The translations under genes and the position numbers were made by a program. From positions 310,001 through 374,000 of the forward strand of contig NZ_AUJB01000008.1 in NCBI RefSeq assembly GCF_000424005.1: DNA of 64,000 bases, written 5' to 3'. This stretch comes from Pseudobutyrivibrio ruminis CF1b. GTDB taxonomy: Bacteria; Bacillota; Clostridia; Lachnospirales; Lachnospiraceae. The notes below the pieces were generated by a model that saw only the letters and a list, made by a program, of their open reading frames with translations, had not been told where the DNA came from and ran no database searches. Shown piece by piece: positions 9,130-18,586 of this stretch. The first letter of the stretch is position 1; the number at the start of each line of letters is the position of its first letter.

Positions 9130-12100
9130 ATGTCGAGAAAGAAAGTTGAAAGTTTATTGAAAGGTGTTGCTATCACAGGAGCCACAGTTGGAGGTGCTTC
9201 TGTACTTGGTGATGCAAATTTAGCATACGCTGCTGAATTAGGTGAAGAGCAGGCAGCTGCAAGTGCACAGGGTGTTATTACTATAGAAGTGACACAGCAG
9301 CAACAGCAACAGGTTATTGAGTCAACAGTTCAGAGTGTTCAGGAAGAAACAGCTCAGGAATCTGCTAACGAGCAGGCTAAGGAAGAAACTGAAAAGCAGA
9401 CAGAAGAGATTGATTCTACAATTACAGCTGAAAGCCAGTCTGCTAGTGATTCAGCTGCAACAGAGTCATCTGAGCTTTCATCTCAGTCAGAGGTAGCCAG
9501 CGATTCTTTATCAGAAGAAGATTCAACAATTTCATCAACTTCAACATCGGCATTAGAGTCATTAACATCAGAGAATGAAAGTTTAGCAAGCACATCAGTG
9601 TCAGATTCGGAGAGACTTGCATCAGAAAGCACAAGTCTTTCTACAGCTATGTCTGAGGCTGAGGCTACATTTGATTCAGCTTCAACATCATTCTCAGAGG
9701 CAGGTCTTCAGGATGAGTATCTTGAGAATCTTATAAAGGAAATCGAGGAGGCTCAGGCTGAGCTTAAGGCAGCACAGGCTGATGCTCTTGCTCACGGCGA
9801 GAGACTTAACCATACTGGAGCTTCTAATAACTACTATGGTTATGGTGATAAGCTTGCAAACCTTCTTATTCAGTATTCTTTCTATCAGGAAGGTTATGTT
9901 GGAGAAATCCTTTACAGTGATTGGGATAGTTCTAATTACAACACTAACAGTGTAAAGGTTACTTATATTGATGCTGCAGGTGAGACAAAGTATGCATATT
10001 TTGATTATGTAACAGTTGATCAGAATGGTGATGCTTTAATTCCTGGAATGACAACAGGATGGGGACAGAATGATAACGCAAATATCGTTTCTGGAATCAT
10101 GGTTGTTAAGAAGACAGCACAGTACACAGATGCTGCTGGAAATGTTCTTACATGGAAGTATGAGACAGAGTTTTCTGCAGATGGAACACCTCAGACTGTA
10201 TGTAAGTACTATGTAAATGGCTACCAGCTTCAGGATGTCGTTAAGGTAAATTTAAATGATGACAATACATTTACACTTTCTTGGAATTCAGAAGAGTCTA
10301 CAGGAAAAATTGTAAATTTAGGTTGTGGCGACGATTACTATACATGTGATGGTAATGTATATAAGAATTTAGGTTATTTCTCATCAAAGGATAACGACTG
10401 GAATAACACTTTTGTAGGTATTTATAGAAATTCTTTCAATGACAATGTTGGTGTAATTGTTAATAACTGGAATGGAACAGGTACTTACAGTGAATTAACA
10501 GATACACAGGGCAATGTTGTTAGCCTTGTTACAAAAGAAAAGGCAGTTAATAAAGTGAACAAGTGGTGTTGGCAGATGGAAAGATACACTGCCATCTCTA
10601 TTGGAGGTAAGACTTATTATTATGAGTCTTCAAATATCACAAAGAACCCAGATGGTACATACCACCTTGTTGCTTATTTAGATGGAGTTGGAGAGACATA
10701 TGAGGCACAGCACATCACATTAAAGGCTGCTACTGTTTCTACAACAACTACAGTAAATTACAAGCTTAATTTTGTAGCTAAGGAACATGAAGATAGTGAT
10801 ATCTACTTTAACTATAATGGTGAGGCCAGAGATGGTAATTTCGATGTAAAAGGTTACACATACTTTGGAGAAGATGCATTTAACAAGGGTAAGGATGATT
10901 ATCATGAGGCTAGAAGTGAGGTTACATCATTATCTGAGTCTGTAAGTGCAATTGCATCACAGTCAGCTGCATGGTCAGAGTCTGTTAGTGCAAGCCAGGC
11001 TGTATCAGAGTCAGCATCAGCTCAGAGAAGTGAATCTATTTCAGAGAGCTTAAGAGTTTCAGAGAGTGCATCACAGTCTAGAAGTATGTCTCTTTCAGAG
11101 AGTGCTGCAGCATCAGAGTCTGCATCTTCTTCAAGATCAGAGTCTGCAAGCCTTTCTGCAAGTACATCAGCAAGTACAAGTGCATCTATGAGTGAAAGTG
11201 CATCTGCAGCTGCAAGTGAGTCAGCTAGCACATCAATGAGTCAGAGTATCTCAGAGTCTGCATCTACAAGTGCATCAGAATCTGCATCAACTAGTGCAAG
11301 TGAGTCAGTAAGTACTTCAGCATCTGAATCAGCAAGTACAAGTGCAAGCAACTCAGCTTCTGAAAGTGCATCAACATCAGCAAGCACATCAGCTTCAGAG
11401 TCAGCAAGCACTTCAATGAGCAATAGTGCATCAGAATCAGCATCAACAAGTGCAAGTGAGTCAGCAAGTACTTCAGCATCTGAATCAGCAAGTACAAGTG
11501 CAAGCAACTCAGCTTCTGAGAGTGCATCAACATCAGCAAGCCAGAGTGCTTCAACAAGTACATCAGCTTCAGAGTCAGCTAGTACTTCGATGAGCAATAG
11601 TGCATCAGAGTCTGGATCTATTAGTGCAAGTGAGTCAGCTAGTACAAGCGCATCAGAATCTGCATCAACAAGTGCAAGTGAGTCAGCAAGTACTTCAGCT
11701 TCTGAATCAGCTAGCACAAGTGCAAGCATCTCAGCTTCTGAGAGTGCATCAACATCAGCAAGCCAGAGTGCTTCAACAAGTACATCAGCTTCAGAGTCAG
11801 CTAGTACTTCGATGAGCAATAGTGCATCAGAGTCTGGATCTATTAGTGCAAGTGAGTCAGCTAGTACAAGCGCATCAGAATCTGCATCAACTTCAGCAAG
11901 CCAGAGTGCTTCAGCAAGTACATCAGCTTCAGAGTCTGCTAGTACTTCGATGAGCAATAGTATGTCAGAGTCTGCATCTACAAGTGCATCAGAGTCTGCA
12001 TCTACAAGTGCATCAGAGTCTGCATCAACTAGCGCAAGTGAATCAGCAAGTACTTCGGCTTCTGAATCTGCAAGCACATCAGCTTCAGAAAGTGCATCAA

Positions 12101-14124
12101 CATCAGTAAGTGAGAGTGCATCTGCAAGCACATCAGCATCTGAAAGTGCATCAACATCAGCAAGCCAGAGTGCTTCGGCAAGTACATCAGCATCAGAGTC
12201 AGCTAGCACTTCAATGAGCAATAGTGCATCTGAGTCTGCAAGTACTTCAATGAGCCAGAGTATGTCAGAGTCAGCATCAACAAGTGCATCAGAATCAGCA
12301 TCAACTAGCGCAAGTGAGTCAGCAAGTATTTCTGCATCTGAATCAGCTAGCACAAGTGCAAGCATCTCAGCATCTGAAAGTGCATCAACATCAGCAAGCC
12401 AGAGTGCGTCAGCAAGTGCATCAGCTTCAGAGTCAGCTAGTACTTCAATGAGCAATAGTGCATCAGAGTCTGCATCAACAAGTGCATCAGAATCTGCATC
12501 AACAAGTGCAAGTGAGTCAGCAAGTACTTCTGCATCTGAATCAGCAAGTACAAGTGCAAGCACATCAGCATCTGAGAGTGCATCAACCTCAGCAAGCCAA
12601 AGTGCATCTGCAAGTGCATCAGCTTCAGAGTCCGCTAGCACTTCAATGAGCAATAGCATGTCAGAGTCTGCATCAACTAGCACATCAGAGTCTGCATCTA
12701 CAAGTGCATCAGAATCTGCATCAACAAGTGCAAGTGAATCAGCAAGTACTTCAGCATCAGAATCTGCATCAACAAGTGCAAGTGAGTCAGCAAGTACAAG
12801 TGCAAGCATCTCAGCATCTGAAAGTGCATCAACATCAGCAAGTGAGAGTGCGTCTGCAAGTACATCAGCATCAGAGAGTGCATCAACATCAGCAAGCCAG
12901 AGTGCTTCTGCTTCAGCAAGCATGTCTGAGAGCATGAGTGCATCTGCCTCAATGAGTACTTCAGCATCTGAGTCAGCTAGCATGTCAGAGTCTGTAAGTG
13001 CAAGTACTTCAGCAAGCATGTCTGAGAGCATGAGTACATCCGCATCATTAAGTGCTTCAGAGTCTGCTAGTGTTTCTGAGTCAATTAGCGCTTCAGAATC
13101 AGCAAGTATTTCTGAAAGAATTAGTGAATTAGAGAGTGTATCTCTTTCATATAGTATGAGTCAGTCTGCTTCATTAAGCATTTCTGAGAGTACTTCAGTA
13201 AGTGCTTCAGAGTCTGCTTCAGTAAGTGAGAGCATCTCAACATCAGAGTCTGTATCAGAAAGCATCAGCACTCTGGAGAGCCTTTCAACTTCTGTAAGCC
13301 TTAGTGAGTCAGTATCAATTAGTGAGAGCACAAGTGTAAGCATTTCAGAGAGCATCTCAACAAGTGAGAGCATCTCTGTATCAGAATCAGTTTCAACAAG
13401 TGAGAGTATCTCAACTTCTGAATCTGCTTCTGTAAGACTTAGCGAGCTTGAGAGCGCATCAGCTTCTCAGAGATTAAGTGAGCTTGAAAGTACATCAGCT
13501 AGCCTTAGCGCTTCTGAATCTGCTTCTGCATCAGTAAGTATGTCAGCATCACTTAGCATGTCAGAGTCAGCAAGCACATCAGCATCAGAGAGTGCCTCAA
13601 CAAGTGCAAGTGAGTCAGCAAGCACATCAGCTTCAGAGTCTGCATCAACAAGTGCATCAACATCTGCTAGTGAGAGTGCATCAGCAAGTACATCAGCTTC
13701 TGAATCAGCTTCTGCAGCAGCATCTACTGCTAACCAGGGAAGCAATAATGGAAATGGTTCAGGAAATGGATCTGGTTCTTCATCATCTGCAACAGAGACA
13801 GCTCATGTTGCACCTGAGACTACAGCTACTAACAACTTTAATGAACTTGCAGATGCTAAGGTAACTGTAAAGACTACTAAGTTCAACGAGGTAGATGTGG
13901 CTCTTGAGAATCAGGAAGTTAGCCTTGCAGTAGTTCTCGATGACGAGGCTTCAAAGGTTGATGATGTAGTAGAGATTCTTGAGGAGGAGACACCTCTTGG
14001 AATGTCAAAGGCAGGCGTAGGCGGAAGAGTTTGGTGGTACTGGATTCTTATTCTTATCAGTGCTATTTCTGGAAAGATTGCAAAGGATAAGAGAAAGAGT
14101 AAGGTAAACGAAATTTCTGAGTAA
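9130..14124 (+). CDS. Giant serine-rich repeat (SRR) surface adhesin
   Basis: 1664 aa. Residues 1-35 are a basic N-terminus plus a glycine-rich hydrophobic stretch ([16 protein letters not shown]) ending near AYA-A, a signal peptide; glycine-rich H-regions are typical of accessory-Sec substrates. A short Ser/Thr-rich region (about 95-195) comes next, then an aromatic, Asn-rich globular domain (about 225-590), the likely ligand-binding region. The main repeat (about 597-1535) is [10 protein letters not shown]-type with almost no other residues. The C-terminus has EEETPLG, a hydrophobic [14 protein letters not shown] and a basic tail, but no LPXTG. Such proteins are normally O-glycosylated on the repeats. 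The next two genes encode a GT-C-like protein and an Asp2-like protein, supporting that here. The ribosome binding site is GAGGT before the ATG. Confidence 0.9.
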   Translation: MSRKKVESLLKGVAITGATVGGASVLGDANLAYAAELGEEQAAASAQGVITIEVTQQQQQQVIESTVQSVQEETAQESANEQAKEETEKQTEEIDSTITAESQSASDSAATESSELSSQSEVASDSLSEEDSTISSTSTSALESLTSENESLASTSVSDSERLASESTSLSTAMSEAEATFDSASTSFSEAGLQDEYLENLIKEIEEAQAELKAAQADALAHGERLNHTGASNNYYGYGDKLANLLIQYSFYQEGYVGEILYSDWDSSNYNTNSVKVTYIDAAGETKYAYFDYVTVDQNGDALIPGMTTGWGQNDNANIVSGIMVVKKTAQYTDAAGNVLTWKYETEFSADGTPQTVCKYYVNGYQLQDVVKVNLNDDNTFTLSWNSEESTGKIVNLGCGDDYYTCDGNVYKNLGYFSSKDNDWNNTFVGIYRNSFNDNVGVIVNNWNGTGTYSELTDTQGNVVSLVTKEKAVNKVNKWCWQMERYTAISIGGKTYYYESSNITKNPDGTYHLVAYLDGVGETYEAQHITLKAATVSTTTTVNYKLNFVAKEHEDSDIYFNYNGEARDGNFDVKGYTYFGEDAFNKGKDDYHEARSEVTSLSESVSAIASQSAAWSESVSASQAVSESASAQRSESISESLRVSESASQSRSMSLSESAAASESASSSRSESASLSASTSASTSASMSESASAAASESASTSMSQSISESASTSASESASTSASESVSTSASESASTSASNSASESASTSASTSASESASTSMSNSASESASTSASESASTSASESASTSASNSASESASTSASQSASTSTSASESASTSMSNSASESGSISASESASTSASESASTSASESASTSASESASTSASISASESASTSASQSASTSTSASESASTSMSNSASESGSISASESASTSASESASTSASQSASASTSASESASTSMSNSMSESASTSASESASTSASESASTSASESASTSASESASTSASESASTSVSESASASTSASESASTSASQSASASTSASESASTSMSNSASESASTSMSQSMSESASTSASESASTSASESASISASESASTSASISASESASTSASQSASASASASESASTSMSNSASESASTSASESASTSASESASTSASESASTSASTSASESASTSASQSASASASASESASTSMSNSMSESASTSTSESASTSASESASTSASESASTSASESASTSASESASTSASISASESASTSASESASASTSASESASTSASQSASASASMSESMSASASMSTSASESASMSESVSASTSASMSESMSTSASLSASESASVSESISASESASISERISELESVSLSYSMSQSASLSISESTSVSASESASVSESISTSESVSESISTLESLSTSVSLSESVSISESTSVSISESISTSESISVSESVSTSESISTSESASVRLSELESASASQRLSELESTSASLSASESASASVSMSASLSMSESASTSASESASTSASESASTSASESASTSASTSASESASASTSASESASAAASTANQGSNNGNGSGNGSGSSSSATETAHVAPETTATNNFNELADAKVTVKTTKFNEVDVALENQEVSLAVVLDDEASKVDDVVEILEEETPLGMSKAGVGGRVWWYWILILISAISGKIAKDKRKSKVNEISE
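10921..13734 (+). repeat. Degenerate Ser-Ala-Ser-Glu/Thr coding repeat
   Basis: About 2.8 kb of near-repetitive codons encoding SAS(E/T/Q) units inside the adhesin. Codons for Ser alternate (AGT, AGC, TCA, TCT), so the DNA is less repetitive than the protein, and larger blocks of roughly 180-200 bp recur (for example around 11530-11640 and 11740-11840). Long open frames on the minus strand across this stretch are by-products of the repeat. Confidence 0.9.
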
Positions 14125-14190
14125 ACAGGCTGCAGTGAATAAAAAATTCACAAAAGTTTGTAGATTGTAAAAAATAATTTTTCTATAATA

Positions 14191-14222
14191 AGAGAGTAGT
14201 GGGGTGTTATTGCTACTCTCTT
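14191..14222 (+). terminator. Hairpin between the adhesin and the GT-C gene (probable terminator)
   Basis: AGAGAGTAG pairs with CTACTCTCT around a 13-nt loop, followed by TTTACTTTTTT. A TATAAT at 14184-14189 directly before it could be a -10 for the next operon, in which case the hairpin would sit at its 5' end. Terminator is the simpler reading. Confidence 0.5.
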
Positions 14223-14252
14223 TACTTTTTTCTGAAATGAGAGGAGATACTT

Positions 14253-15275
14253 ATGAACAGAAAAGTAAAATCTGCATTGGAGGCACTTGCAATTCTTTCA
14301 ATCACTTTGATTATTGCCATGTCCAGTCCTTTCAATCCTTGGATCGAAGGATATTTCACAACAATTCAGTCTGAAATATTAGACATAGCATATTCTGTGC
14401 GACAGGGATTTCTGGCCTATGTAGAGCTTGATGGACACTATGGTCCTGTGTTGTACGAGTTTTATGGACTGGGATATCTTCCAACAGATACTCATATTGT
14501 TCATTTCATAATGGAGAGTGTAGTAATCTTCTTTACAGTTTTATTTAATTTCAAAACTGCAAAGTTATACACCTCTGATGTTTTTGCCTTGATAAGCACA
14601 TTTTTCCTTACGGTATTTGAAATGGGTTCCCTTACCCATGCCGGAGCAGAAGAGTTCATGTTCTTCCTGTTCTCGTTGACAGCTTATCATGTTGCAAGAC
14701 AGCTAAAGTATGGATTTCTTTCATACCATACATATCTTCTTACAATTGATTTTGGATTGGTATTTTTCCTTCAGCCAGTCTATTCACTTATATGGATTGT
14801 TTTGATTATTTTCTTTGCTGTAAAATTCAAAGCAGAGAAACTACCATCAGATGCATATAAAGCTTTCGTTATTTCGGTAATTGAAGGTCTTGTTACAGTA
14901 ATTATTCCGATGGGACTATATCTTTGGTACTTCAAAAATGCCAAAGCATTCTGGCAGCAGGTTGTAGTATATAACTTCAGCAATATGGGTACATTGGGCG
15001 AAGGTCTGAAAATTGTATGCGGCACCCCTTGGATTATCCTGCTTGTAGTACTAATCGTTGTGATTATTATCAAATATAATAAAAAAGAAAACGTTACGGA
15101 TTTATGTTGTTGGCTTGGATTCATGTTTGTATCCTATATTGTTATAGCGTTACAGGGAGAGAATCCAGATACAATAGTGCAGTTGTCAAAGGCTCTTTAT
15201 ATTGTTCCTTTAGCCAGTGCTTGTTCCCTTTTTGACAAGTTTCTTGGTTTGACAGTGGAAGAGCGTAAATTTTAA
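14253..15275 (+). CDS. Polytopic membrane protein, GT-C glycosyltransferase-like
   Basis: 340 aa with about eight to nine hydrophobic segments. After the first TM helix, an extracytoplasmic loop carries E..DIAYSVRQGFLAYVELDG.YGPVLYEFYGLGYL. This resembles the first loop of GT-C enzymes (acidic residue, R.G...Y, GP..Y), such as PMT/ArnT-type lipid-sugar transferases, though the protein is shorter than those families (usually 450 aa or more). It lies between the serine-rich adhesin and the Asp2-like gene (21-bp gap to the latter). A role in glycosylating or exporting the adhesin is inferred from position. The membrane nature is certain; the transferase call is tentative. Confidence 0.55.
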   Translation: MNRKVKSALEALAILSITLIIAMSSPFNPWIEGYFTTIQSEILDIAYSVRQGFLAYVELDGHYGPVLYEFYGLGYLPTDTHIVHFIMESVVIFFTVLFNFKTAKLYTSDVFALISTFFLTVFEMGSLTHAGAEEFMFFLFSLTAYHVARQLKYGFLSYHTYLLTIDFGLVFFLQPVYSLIWIVLIIFFAVKFKAEKLPSDAYKAFVISVIEGLVTVIIPMGLYLWYFKNAKAFWQQVVVYNFSNMGTLGEGLKIVCGTPWIILLVVLIVVIIIKYNKKENVTDLCCWLGFMFVSYIVIALQGENPDTIVQLSKALYIVPLASACSLFDKFLGLTVEERKF

Positions 15276-15296
15276 TTAATCAAATGGAAGAAAGCC

Positions 15297-16793
15297 ATGG
15301 ATAGAATTAGAATACTGCAAATTGGACAGAATAGCTGGGAAAACAGATTTCAGCTACCAGCCCGGGTAAAACTTATACATTCCGAAGACAAGGTTGAGCT
15401 CAAAAAGGAAATTTATGAGCTTGTTGTTTTGGAGCGTAATATTACCGAGGAGGAGTTCAAAGCAGTAGATAAGATGTCCATGGCTTATTGTTTTTTTGTG
15501 GTGGATTCCTTTGTATTGTCGCCATTAACAAAACAGCTTTTTGAACGAAAAATGGGCAAAATCATTCCTGAGGAAAAGATTCAGCATTTCCTTGATAATG
15601 AGATAAAAAAGTATTTCCCAAAACCATATGGTGAGAAATTTAGACCGGAGGCACTTGGTATTGCCCAGGGATTTAAAGGAAACATAAAGTGGTATGGTCA
15701 GTACAGTGTCACCGTAGAAGGAGATTTTGGTCAGGAGTACACCCAAATAGCATTCTGGAGAGGAAATATTCCTATCGAAGAAGGTCAGGCTATAGATTTT
15801 TGGCTGGAATATAAAAAGGAGCCAGGGGTTGAGATAATGCTTGTAATAAAGCAGTTTGTCTCAGGTAGTCTGGCGGATATTTGTGACAGCTGGGAATTCA
15901 ACGAGGAGGACCTTAATAATCCAGTTTTAATCGAAGGCAGAAATGGCGCTGGAACAATCTTTTGCGAGCTGAAAGCAAAAGGAAGCGGCAGACTGGACAT
16001 TATAGGATTACACGACCGTATTTCCAGATGGAATATGGGAACGTTCATGGTAGGCGGAGAAAGATATGTGACCTCGGATAGAGAGGAGATTTTCGCCTAT
16101 TTTGATCCAGGTGATATGAAACCACCAATGGCAGTATATTTCTCTGGTTATAAGACCATGGAGGGCTTTGAAGGGTATTACATGATGAAGAAAATGGGAT
16201 GCCCTTTCCTGCTTATTGCTGAGCAGCGCTTCCAGGGTGGCGGTTTTTATATGGGAAATACTGAATATGAAAAGCTGATGATTTCGGTGATTGAAGGATA
16301 TCTGAATCGGCTGGGATTTTATTCTGATCAGTTAATCCTGTCAGGAATTTCAATGGGAACTATAGGTTCCATGTATTATGGCTGTGACTTGAGACCACAT
16401 GCCCTGATACTTGGCAAGCCACTGGCAAGCCTTGGAAATATTGCAGAGAATGAGAGATTAAAGAGACCGGGAGGATTTCCTACCTCTCTTGATTTGCTGC
16501 GCTTTCATGGCGGTGGAATGAACCGTGATGCAATAGAAAATTTAAATGACAGATTTTGGAATAAAGTAAGAAATAGTGACTTTGGTCACACTAAGTTTAT
16601 AGTTTCTTATATGTATGAAGACGATTATGATGATACGGCTTACGACAAGCTGTTATCAGAATTGCATTCATCAGGAGTGCAGGTCTATGGTAAGGGGCTG
16701 CATGGACGCCATAACGACAATTCCGCAGGAATCGGCGCCTGGTTTAAGAGCCAGTACGAGCGAGTCCTGCGGGAAGATTTTGAACGTATATAA
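15297..16793 (+). CDS. asp2: Accessory Sec system protein Asp2-like
   Basis: 498 aa, close to streptococcal Asp2 in length. The N-terminus (RILQIGQNSW) and the central block GYKTMEGFEGYYMMKKMG, then PFLLIAEQRFQGGGFYMG, match Asp2. The hydrolase/acetyltransferase nucleophile motif GISMG has Ser352, with an acidic candidate at Glu441 (YMYEDDYDD) and a histidine at 469 or 472 (LHGRHND), fitting an alpha/beta-hydrolase triad. In streptococci Asp2 O-acetylates sugars on SRR adhesins and is needed for their export with Asp1, Asp3 and SecA2. Here it follows the adhesin and a GT-C-like gene, while asp1, asp3, secA2, secY2, gtfA and gtfB are not in the window. It ends 2 bp before a convergent gene. 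Confidence 0.8.
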   Translation: MDRIRILQIGQNSWENRFQLPARVKLIHSEDKVELKKEIYELVVLERNITEEEFKAVDKMSMAYCFFVVDSFVLSPLTKQLFERKMGKIIPEEKIQHFLDNEIKKYFPKPYGEKFRPEALGIAQGFKGNIKWYGQYSVTVEGDFGQEYTQIAFWRGNIPIEEGQAIDFWLEYKKEPGVEIMLVIKQFVSGSLADICDSWEFNEEDLNNPVLIEGRNGAGTIFCELKAKGSGRLDIIGLHDRISRWNMGTFMVGGERYVTSDREEIFAYFDPGDMKPPMAVYFSGYKTMEGFEGYYMMKKMGCPFLLIAEQRFQGGGFYMGNTEYEKLMISVIEGYLNRLGFYSDQLILSGISMGTIGSMYYGCDLRPHALILGKPLASLGNIAENERLKRPGGFPTSLDLLRFHGGGMNRDAIENLNDRFWNKVRNSDFGHTKFIVSYMYEDDYDDTAYDKLLSELHSSGVQVYGKGLHGRHNDNSAGIGAWFKSQYERVLREDFERI

Positions 16794-16795
16794 TT

Positions 16796-17629
16796 CTAAA
16801 ATGCTCTACATACCGGAAGCTTTGATGACAGGGCAGAGCGCACATGATTGTGAGCTATCTCTGTGTCACTTACGTTGAAATACTGATATGAGTAGGTATG
16901 TAAAGTTTCATTGATGGTATCATCTCCAGTAACATCTACGTTATAGAAATTTCCACCAATCTTTACGATGTTCCAGGCGTGTTCTTCGCCATTTGCAATG
17001 CCAGTAACATAATAACAGGTGATGCCAAGTTTCTGGCAGGCAACCTGGAAAGCTCTTGAATAGCCAGCACATACACTGCTTCCTTCAACCAAAGCAGAGT
17101 AGGCACTTTGATGGCTGCAATTAATGTTGTCATAGGTAGACAGGTCACAAATCATGTCATGAACGATTCGCTCCCTCTCTAAATCAGTAGGATAAGCAGC
17201 CGCCTGCTCAACTATATTGTTGACGGCGGAATTAAAAGCTAAAGTGGCAGATGCCAGATTAGACTTAGGAATGCAATAATTAAGTTTTATCTGTATAACT
17301 AAACCTTTGGAATTGTAGCCATACTTATAGGATGTGTTAACCCAGAATAGCTCAGGATGATCATTATATACGGCATTCATTGTGACGTATAAATCATCAT
17401 GAGTCAGTGGAGTTACCAAACGGAATATACCCTCGTTAAAGGACAGAATGTTTTCATAGACCTGGGTATACACCTGCCTCTGGCTAGAATTAAGAACAGT
17501 ATTGTAGATATACATATCATTAACGGCATAAGCCTCAAAATCGCAATTCACAAAAAGCATTATAAGAATCGAAATGATGCATATACCGGATATCCCTTTT
17601 CCGAAGTGCTTTCTTACTAATCTTACCAT
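16796..17629 (-). CDS. Secreted transglutaminase-like (papain-fold) protein
   Basis: 277 aa from the ATG at 17629; a GTG at 17638 is in frame, but GAGG sits correctly for the ATG. An N-terminal hydrophobic segment (GICIISILIMLFVNCDFEAYA) is a signal peptide or anchor. The transglutaminase-like core has Cys in SSVCAGYSRAFQ, His in EEHAWNIV and Asp in YNVDVTGDD, the complete Cys-His-Asp triad, near the C-terminus. Such exported proteins are often peptidases or crosslinkers of surface proteins; the substrate is unknown. It is convergent with the asp2-like gene with only 2 bp between stops, so its link to the adhesin locus is positional only. Confidence 0.85.
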   Translation of the reverse strand: MVRLVRKHFGKGISGICIISILIMLFVNCDFEAYAVNDMYIYNTVLNSSQRQVYTQVYENILSFNEGIFRLVTPLTHDDLYVTMNAVYNDHPELFWVNTSYKYGYNSKGLVIQIKLNYCIPKSNLASATLAFNSAVNNIVEQAAAYPTDLERERIVHDMICDLSTYDNINCSHQSAYSALVEGSSVCAGYSRAFQVACQKLGITCYYVTGIANGEEHAWNIVKIGGNFYNVDVTGDDTINETLHTYSYQYFNVSDTEIAHNHVRSALSSKLPVCRAF

Positions 17630-17826
17630 ATAATACACCTCAAAAGTTAAAGTTTCGGGTAGTAATTGGAGTAGGTAATATTATTATAATGGATGATGTC
17701 AGATAATATATGAAGAAACTGTTAACTACACAGAAAATTCATATTTGTTTAACCTAAAAAATACGATTGAATTGTGCCTACATGGTATTATTAGGCTACA
17801 TTCCTTTGTTCTATTGGGAGGTGCCT

Positions 17827-18528
17827 ATGAGTTTTGTTGAATTTAAAAATGTAGGTAAAATTTATAAGACTGGAGAGGTGAAAATTGAAGCTCTTCATGA
17901 TGTGAATTTTGAGATTGAAGAGGGGGAGTTTTGCATTATAGTAGGCGCTTCTGGCGCCGGCAAAACCACCATTTTGAATATACTTGGGGGAATGGATACT
18001 CTTTCAAGCGGAGGTGTTTACCTGGCTGATAGGGATGTTTCTGGATATTCCCCTAGAGAGCTAACCAGCTACAGACGTTTTGATGTAGGATTTGTATTTC
18101 AGTTTTACAATCTGGTAGGAAATCTTACAGCTAAAGAAAATGTGGAGTTAGCCGCACAGATATGTAAGGATCCAATTCCGGCAGAAGAAATATTGGAAGA
18201 GGTGGGACTTAAAGAGAGAATGAATAATTTCCCAGCCCAGCTTTCAGGTGGAGAGCAGCAACGAGTGGCAATAGCCCGAGCGTTAGCAAAGAATCCGAAG
18301 TTACTTTTATGTGATGAGCCTACAGGAGCTCTTGATGATGAAACAGGCCGTCAGGTCTTAAAGCTTTTGCAGGACACCTGCCGTAAAAACGGAAAGACGG
18401 TTGTGGTAATTACCCACAATCATGCATTGACTGCTATGGCTGACAGAGTAATAACAGTTAAATCTGGGACTATCGCAGATATGTATATGAATGAAAAACC
18501 AAAGAGTGTGGATGAGATTGAATGGTAG
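17827..18528 (+). CDS. ABC transporter ATP-binding protein (MacB/LolD type)
   Basis: 233 aa. Walker [11 protein letters not shown]-loop ([20 protein letters not shown]), signature [14 protein letters not shown], Walker [13 protein letters not shown] and switch His (VITHN) are all present. The open frame reaches back to 17767, but the ATG at 17827 has GGGAGG five bases upstream and begins with the family-typical [21 protein letters not shown]. It pairs with the FtsX-like permease 58 bp downstream. Such pairs export peptides or lipids or act in antimicrobial peptide resistance; no regulator or sensor kinase is adjacent to specify which. Confidence 0.92.
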   Translation: MSFVEFKNVGKIYKTGEVKIEALHDVNFEIEEGEFCIIVGASGAGKTTILNILGGMDTLSSGGVYLADRDVSGYSPRELTSYRRFDVGFVFQFYNLVGNLTAKENVELAAQICKDPIPAEEILEEVGLKERMNNFPAQLSGGEQQRVAIARALAKNPKLLLCDEPTGALDDETGRQVLKLLQDTCRKNGKTVVVITHNHALTAMADRVITVKSGTIADMYMNEKPKSVDEIEW

Positions 18529-18586
18529 CAAAGGCTCCCATTGAGGTGAAGCTGTCAGCATAGCTGACTGATGAGGTGTAAAAAAT

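Noticed and set aside
9443-9634. Small minus-strand frames inside the adhesin N-terminal region
   Set aside because: They are shadows of Ser/Thr-rich codons with no start signals.
11241-13031. 596-aa minus-strand open frame rich in Ala, Asp, Leu and Val
   Set aside because: It is the antisense of the serine-rich repeat; low-complexity codons leave all frames open. It has no ribosome binding site or independent composition.
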